This document shows, in pieces, positions 6,479-9,117 of a DNA stretch of 9,117 bases. The notes under the pieces are model-generated. The model was given only the letters and a program-made list of their open reading frames with translations. It was not told where the DNA came from and ran no database searches. The stretch comes from Glaciecola sp. UBA1851. GTDB lineage: Bacteria; Pseudomonadota; Gammaproteobacteria; Enterobacterales; Alteromonadaceae. The DNA is taken from NCBI GenBank assembly GCA_002338515.1, contig DDIL01000168.1, positions 1 through 9,117 of the forward strand, written 5' to 3'. A program made the translations under genes and the position numbers. The stretch's first letter is position 1, and each line of letters starts with the position of its first letter.

Positions 6479-6493
6479 GTTCAGCCAATTGGT

Positions 6494-8254
6494 TTATTTG
6501 TAATCGAACTCTTGATCACTAACAGACATTAAGTCGTCTGCGACAGCATGAATAACGGATAAATGGACATCCTTTCTAGGTAGCAAGCGCTTAATGTAAA
6601 ATTCACAAGTATGCTTTTTGCCAGCCTTGATTAATTCGTTGTTTGAACGATTTGCAGCATCGGCCATTTCAATCCATAAAATACCTAAAATAACATACGA
6701 GCTATAATGCAAATAGTCAGTTGCAGCACCTGCAACATCATTTGCCTCTGCACCTAATAATTTGCATGAAGCTTGATGCCACTCATGCAATAGGTGTTGT
6801 GCTTTTTCTATATCTTTTTTGTTCGACATTGCATTTATTCTGGCTGAAAGCATTTCAACGGTGGCGTTTAGCATTTGCCCACCATCTCGTGTTAATTTAC
6901 GACCAATAAGGTCGGCAGCCTGTATCCCATTCGTGCCTTCATATAGTTGTGCAATACGAGTATCACGCACTAGTTGCTCCATCCCCCACTCGCGCACGTA
7001 GCCATGCCCACCATAAATTTGGATGCCAAGGTTTGTGACTTCTGTTGCAATATCTGTCATAAACCCCTTACATATAGGAGTTAAGAAAGCGATGATTTGT
7101 TTAGCCTGCTCTTTTCGGTGGTCATGGCAATATTTTTCTATATCCATTTGCTGTGCATATAAAATAGATAGTGCTCTTAAGCCTTCAGTAAAGGCTTTTT
7201 GCGTTAACAACATTTTACGCACGTCAGGTTGATGCATAAGGGAGTCAGCTTTCGCATCAGGCTGTTTTGCGCCGGTGGGGCTTCTTGATTGCAAACGCTC
7301 TCGTGCGTATTCAAGTGCGCCTTGAAAAGATGCTTCACAGGTACCTAAACCTTGCAAGCCAACTTGAAAACGGGCGTCATTCATCATAGTGAACATACAG
7401 GCTAAGCCATTATTTTCTTCACCAACCAACCAACCTTTTGCGCCATCATAATTCATTACACAAGTGGGGCTTGCTTTGATCCCCATTTTCTTTTCGATGC
7501 TGCCCACACTCAATTTATTGGCTTCACCTGGCTCATTATTTTCATCTAGTAAGAACTTAGGTACTAAAAAGAGACTAATGCCTTTTACGCCTTTGGGCGC
7601 GTTAGGCAAGCGAGCTAGCACTAAATGGATAATATTGTTCGTCCAGTCTTGGTCGCCACCGGTAATGAATATTTTATTGCCGGTAATTGTATATGAGCCA
7701 TCTTCTTGAGGCTCTGCTTTTGTGTTGAGCAATGCAAGGTCTGAACCTGCATGAGGCTCTGTCAAGTTCATCGTACCTGTCCATTCACCGCTTATCAGCT
7801 TGGCTAGATACTGATCTTTCATCCATTGAGGTGCGTGCTTATCAACCGCTAACACCGCAGACTCGGTTAACATAGTAGTTAAACGCCAGCTTAAATTAGC
7901 CGAGTTTAGCATCTCATGAATTGGTACTGCTGAAGTGTAAGGCAAGTCTTGACCATCATAATCAGGATTACCCAGCATCGCATTCCAACCATTCGCCACG
8001 TAATTTTGATAGGCTGTAGCAAAACCAGAAGGCGTGGTGACTTTTCCGTCTTTAAGCTTACAGCCTTCTTCATCACCTTCTCGATTTAAAGGGGCAATCA
8101 CTTCTTCCGCAAATTTAGCGCCTTGAGCCAGTACTTCCATAATGAGTTCATAATCCATACCTTCGGCATTGATACTTGCATAATGGTTGTCTAAGTTAAT
8201 CCAGTCTTTTAATAAAAACTGAAAATCGGCCATAGGGGCTTGATATTGCGACAT
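6494..8254 (-). CDS. Acyl-CoA dehydrogenase (~590-residue, DmdC-like architecture)
   Basis: FAD enzyme that oxidises an acyl-CoA to the trans-2-enoyl-CoA and passes electrons to ETF. Regions in order: short N-terminal segment YQAPMADFQFLLKDW (4-18), typical of this 580-600-residue subgroup; alpha-helical domain (~35-155); beta domain with MNLTEPHAGSDL (162-173, FAD/substrate signature); C-terminal helical domain with QIYGGHGYVREWGMEQLVRD (412-431) and the catalytic base E439 in LYEGTNGIQ; then the extra C-terminal domain (~460-580), ending LLPRKDVHLSVIHAVADDLMSVSD. It differs from E. coli FadE, which is over 800 residues. Relatives are annotated either as general fatty acyl-CoA dehydrogenases or as DmdC, the methylthiopropanoyl-CoA dehydrogenase of DMSP demethylation; sequence alone does not settle the substrate. 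GAGGAG (8261-8266) is a strong ribosome site. Convergent with methionine gamma-lyase, it has its own terminator. Confidence 0.92.
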   Translation of the reverse strand: MSQYQAPMADFQFLLKDWINLDNHYASINAEGMDYELIMEVLAQGAKFAEEVIAPLNREGDEEGCKLKDGKVTTPSGFATAYQNYVANGWNAMLGNPDYDGQDLPYTSAVPIHEMLNSANLSWRLTTMLTESAVLAVDKHAPQWMKDQYLAKLISGEWTGTMNLTEPHAGSDLALLNTKAEPQEDGSYTITGNKIFITGGDQDWTNNIIHLVLARLPNAPKGVKGISLFLVPKFLLDENNEPGEANKLSVGSIEKKMGIKASPTCVMNYDGAKGWLVGEENNGLACMFTMMNDARFQVGLQGLGTCEASFQGALEYARERLQSRSPTGAKQPDAKADSLMHQPDVRKMLLTQKAFTEGLRALSILYAQQMDIEKYCHDHRKEQAKQIIAFLTPICKGFMTDIATEVTNLGIQIYGGHGYVREWGMEQLVRDTRIAQLYEGTNGIQAADLIGRKLTRDGGQMLNATVEMLSARINAMSNKKDIEKAQHLLHEWHQASCKLLGAEANDVAGAATDYLHYSSYVILGILWIEMADAANRSNNELIKAGKKHTCEFYIKRLLPRKDVHLSVIHAVADDLMSVSDQEFDYK

Positions 8255-8274
8255 GCTTGACTCCTCAAATACTG

Positions 8275-8291
8275 CTATCGAATGTCGATAG
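8275..8291. promoter_or_regulatory. Palindrome just upstream of the dehydrogenase start
   Basis: CTATCGA-ATG-TCGATAG, perfect seven-base arms, 21-37 nt before the ATG and just outside the ribosome site. It could be a repressor operator or a leader hairpin affecting translation. No T-run follows, so it is not a terminator. Confidence 0.4.
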
Positions 8292-8293
8292 AA

Positions 8294-8325
8294 TCAACGT
8301 ATTTTAATAAATGAAAAAACGTTGA
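8294..8325. promoter_or_regulatory. Inverted pair TCAACGT / ACGTTGA upstream of the dehydrogenase
   Basis: TCAACGT (8294-8300) and ACGTTGA (8319-8325) are perfect inverted copies. Both are followed inward by an AT-rich run, so each site reads roughly TCAACGTNTTTT. The centre-to-centre distance is 25 bp. Candidate regulator sites; the regulator is unknown. No strong sigma-70 promoter was found nearby (best: TTGAGT-17-TTTCAT on the minus strand). Confidence 0.3.
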
Positions 8326-8348
8326 ATGTGCTCACTCAATCGACTGTT

Positions 8349-8372
8349 CCACTGTTAACGCCACGACAGTGG
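8349..8372. repeat. Inverted repeat CCACTGT / ACAGTGG
   Basis: Perfect seven-base arms (8349-8355 and 8366-8372) separated by 10 bp, in the upstream region of the dehydrogenase and downstream of the 41-residue gene. It could terminate that small gene poorly (no T-run) or bind a regulator. Confidence 0.3.
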
Positions 8373-8467
8373 TCGGACTAGTAGAGTAGTTTAAAAGAGT
8401 CTGGTTTTTTATCAAGCTTTTTATAAAAAAGTAACAATAATGTTAATACTAAGATGTAAAGGCCTGA

Positions 8468-8593
8468 CTACTTGAGTATCAATAATATTATCCAAGCTAA
8501 ATAAGGCATTAATGCGAGTACAACCAATGCACCTAAATTAGCTAACATTTGCCACCAGTTAAACCCGTCAATTATCTCATTTTCATTAATCAT
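8468..8593 (-). CDS. Small single-helix membrane protein, 41 residues
   Basis: A small gene supported by its signals. GGAG (8601-8604) lies 7 nt before the ATG, an extended -10 promoter lies further upstream, and the product has a coherent layout. It starts MINENEIIDGFNWWQ, acidic and then Trp-Trp, followed by one hydrophobic stretch of about 24 residues (17-40, MLANLGALVVLAL, then PYLAWIILLIL) and a terminal Lys. It would be an inner-membrane protein with one helix, interrupted by a proline at 30. The acidic start and C-terminal Lys would suit an N-out, C-in orientation under the positive-inside rule (inference). I do not recognise the family. Small proteins of this kind often modulate a larger membrane partner, but no partner is evident here. 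The stop is followed by 213 bp before the dehydrogenase ATG on the same strand; read-through is possible. Confidence 0.6.
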   Translation of the reverse strand: MINENEIIDGFNWWQMLANLGALVVLALMPYLAWIILLILK

Positions 8594-8637
8594 GTTCGTT
8601 CTCCAAATTTTAAATTGAGATGTGTTTCACGTATTTA

Positions 8638-8652
8638 CTTAATTCAATTAAG
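8638..8652. promoter_or_regulatory. 15-bp palindrome at the small gene's start site
   Basis: CTTAATT-C-AATTAAG, perfect seven-base arms. It touches the -10 box (8652-8657) and covers the expected transcription start near 8645 of the 41-residue gene, the position of a repressor operator. AT-rich palindromes do arise by chance, so the call is moderate. Confidence 0.4.
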
Positions 8653-8660
8653 ATATAGCA
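8652..8660 (-). promoter_or_regulatory. Extended -10 promoter of the 41-residue gene
   Basis: Minus strand TGC-TATATC (TGC 8658-8660, TATATC 8652-8657). It is identical to the element ahead of the Lrp-type gene at 5120-5128, including the T before TGC. Transcription would start near 8645, about 50 nt before the ATG. Confidence 0.45.
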
Positions 8661-8743
8661 ATAGAGATGCCAACTAGAAATTGGTCGTTAATGCACTGAT
8701 AAATATAGAAATAATTTTAAATTTTGTTGAAGTAAACGTGAGC

Positions 8744-8775
8744 TTATGTCATTAGTGTCGGTACTGGTGACATAA
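8744..8775. repeat. 32-nt hairpin in non-coding region
   Basis: TTATGTCA (8744-8751) and TGACATAA (8768-8775) are perfect inverse complements. In plus-strand RNA the stem continues through two G-U pairs and AGT/ACT, 13 pairs in all, around the loop GTCGGT. A T-rich stretch (TTTGTTTTT, 8784-8792) starts 8 nt after the stem, too far for a good terminator. It could be part of an RNA, a regulator site or a relic of a small repeat element. Confidence 0.4.
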
Positions 8776-8997
8776 CTGGCAAATTTGTTTTTACACTACT
8801 AAACCTATTTCCGCTAAGTATCAAATGATGGTGAATTTTTATGGATAACTTTAGGTGATGTGAGTTGTACCAGCCGAGTTTAGTCAGCTATATGATGTTG
8901 AACGGTGCTTGTTTTGTGCAAAGGTTTTTGCTGTTAATAATAAAAAAGTAAGGTTGCTAGGCAAGTATATGGCCTTTTAAGGCATACCTATTTCCAC

Positions 8998-9056
8998 AAG
9001 TTAAAAATACCGTAGGTCATTCCTCTACTATAAGTTAAAAATCCCCTAGGTCATTC
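8998..9056. repeat. Two-copy direct repeat, 34-bp period
   Basis: AAGTTAAAAATACC (8998-9011) continues as GTAGGTCATTC to 9022. The second copy is at 9032-9056, and the two are identical at 23 of 25 positions. The 9 bp between copies is unrelated. Both copies end in TAGGTCATTC. It could be tandem regulator sites, roughly three helical turns apart, for a gene beyond the right edge, or the start of a longer repeat cluster. Confidence 0.6.
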
Positions 9057-9117
9057 GCACGAAAGTGTAATGCTGTTCGGTTAAGCAAAAAGCCCAATGC
9101 CAGTCATTATCGCGAAC

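Larger units (their letters stand above)
8594..9117. other. Non-coding right-hand region
   Basis: About 520 bp with no supportable complete gene on either strand. It holds the promoter and palindrome of the 41-residue gene, a 32-nt hairpin (8744-8775), a smaller bulged hairpin near 8968-8986 (TATGGCC...GGCATA) and a two-copy direct repeat (8998-9056). Open frames are under 25 codons and have no ribosome sites. Confidence 0.6.

Noticed and set aside
6721..7709. Several open frames of 60-81 codons antisense to the acyl-CoA dehydrogenase
   Set aside because: They lie wholly within a well-supported gene, have no ribosome sites and give no recognisable products. The same applies to antisense frames in the lyase, acetyltransferase and symporter genes.
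8410..8436. CTTTTTATAAAAAAG run as a terminator of the 41-residue gene
   Set aside because: A pure A/T near-palindrome with no GC stem; it would not form a stable terminator hairpin.
8998..9056. Possible CRISPR array
   Set aside because: Only two copies, a 9-bp gap instead of a ~30-bp spacer, and no cas genes.
9047..9117. Minus-strand open frame entering from the right edge (starts VRDNDWHWAFC, ends RMT then TAG)
   Set aside because: Only 23 codons are visible, they match no family I recognise, and the end overlaps the direct repeat. It could be the tail of a gene beyond the window but cannot be supported.
9097..9117. Plus-strand ATG at the right edge (MPVIIAN)
   Set aside because: No ribosome site before it and only seven codons visible.

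Overview
The window looks like chromosomal DNA of an AT-rich marine gammaproteobacterium, most likely of the Alteromonadales (Alteromonas / Glaciecola / Paraglaciecola-like). The grounds are the AT-rich intergenic sequence, a GPH-type sugar symporter, a Pseudomonas-like methionine gamma-lyase, a ~590-residue acyl-CoA dehydrogenase and a secreted protein with a PEP-CTERM-like tail. This is recognition of protein families, not a database result. No rRNA, tRNA, insertion sequence, phage gene or CRISPR array is visible.

Layout, left to right. (1) 187-1722, plus strand: a GPH/MelB-type sugar:cation symporter, followed without a gap (TAA then ATG) by a 69-residue Trp-rich TIGR02450-type protein. 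(2) 1762-2667, minus strand: a diguanylate cyclase with an intact GGDEF motif and I-site behind a degenerate receiver-like domain. (3) 3030-3521, plus strand: a GNAT acetyltransferase. (4) 3856-4563, plus strand: an exported protein with a signal peptide, a C-terminal PEP-CTERM-like anchor and a Cys/Gln arrangement resembling thioester domains. A perfect 17-bp palindrome lies about 94 bp upstream of it. (5) 4604-6439: an Lrp/AsnC regulator divergent from methionine gamma-lyase, the classic layout of a local regulator and its target. The 129-bp gap between them carries a perfect 9-bp inverted repeat with copies 53 bp apart. (6) 6494-8254, minus strand: an acyl-CoA dehydrogenase convergent with the lyase, with a strong terminator oriented for the dehydrogenase. 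(7) 8468-8593, minus strand: a 41-residue one-helix membrane protein with a good ribosome binding site, an extended -10 promoter and a 15-bp palindrome at its start site. (8) 8594-9117: mostly non-coding, with a long hairpin and a two-copy direct repeat near the right edge.

The clearest functional unit is regulator plus lyase: methionine would be split to methanethiol, 2-oxobutyrate and ammonia under control of the adjacent Lrp-type protein. The other genes look like separate transcription units. The GGDEF protein and the PEP-CTERM-like protein both belong to surface or biofilm biology, but nothing here shows that they work together. No clearly new multi-gene system is evident. The best leads are the 41-residue membrane protein, the thioester-like secreted protein, the regulator/lyase intergenic sites and the right-edge repeats.
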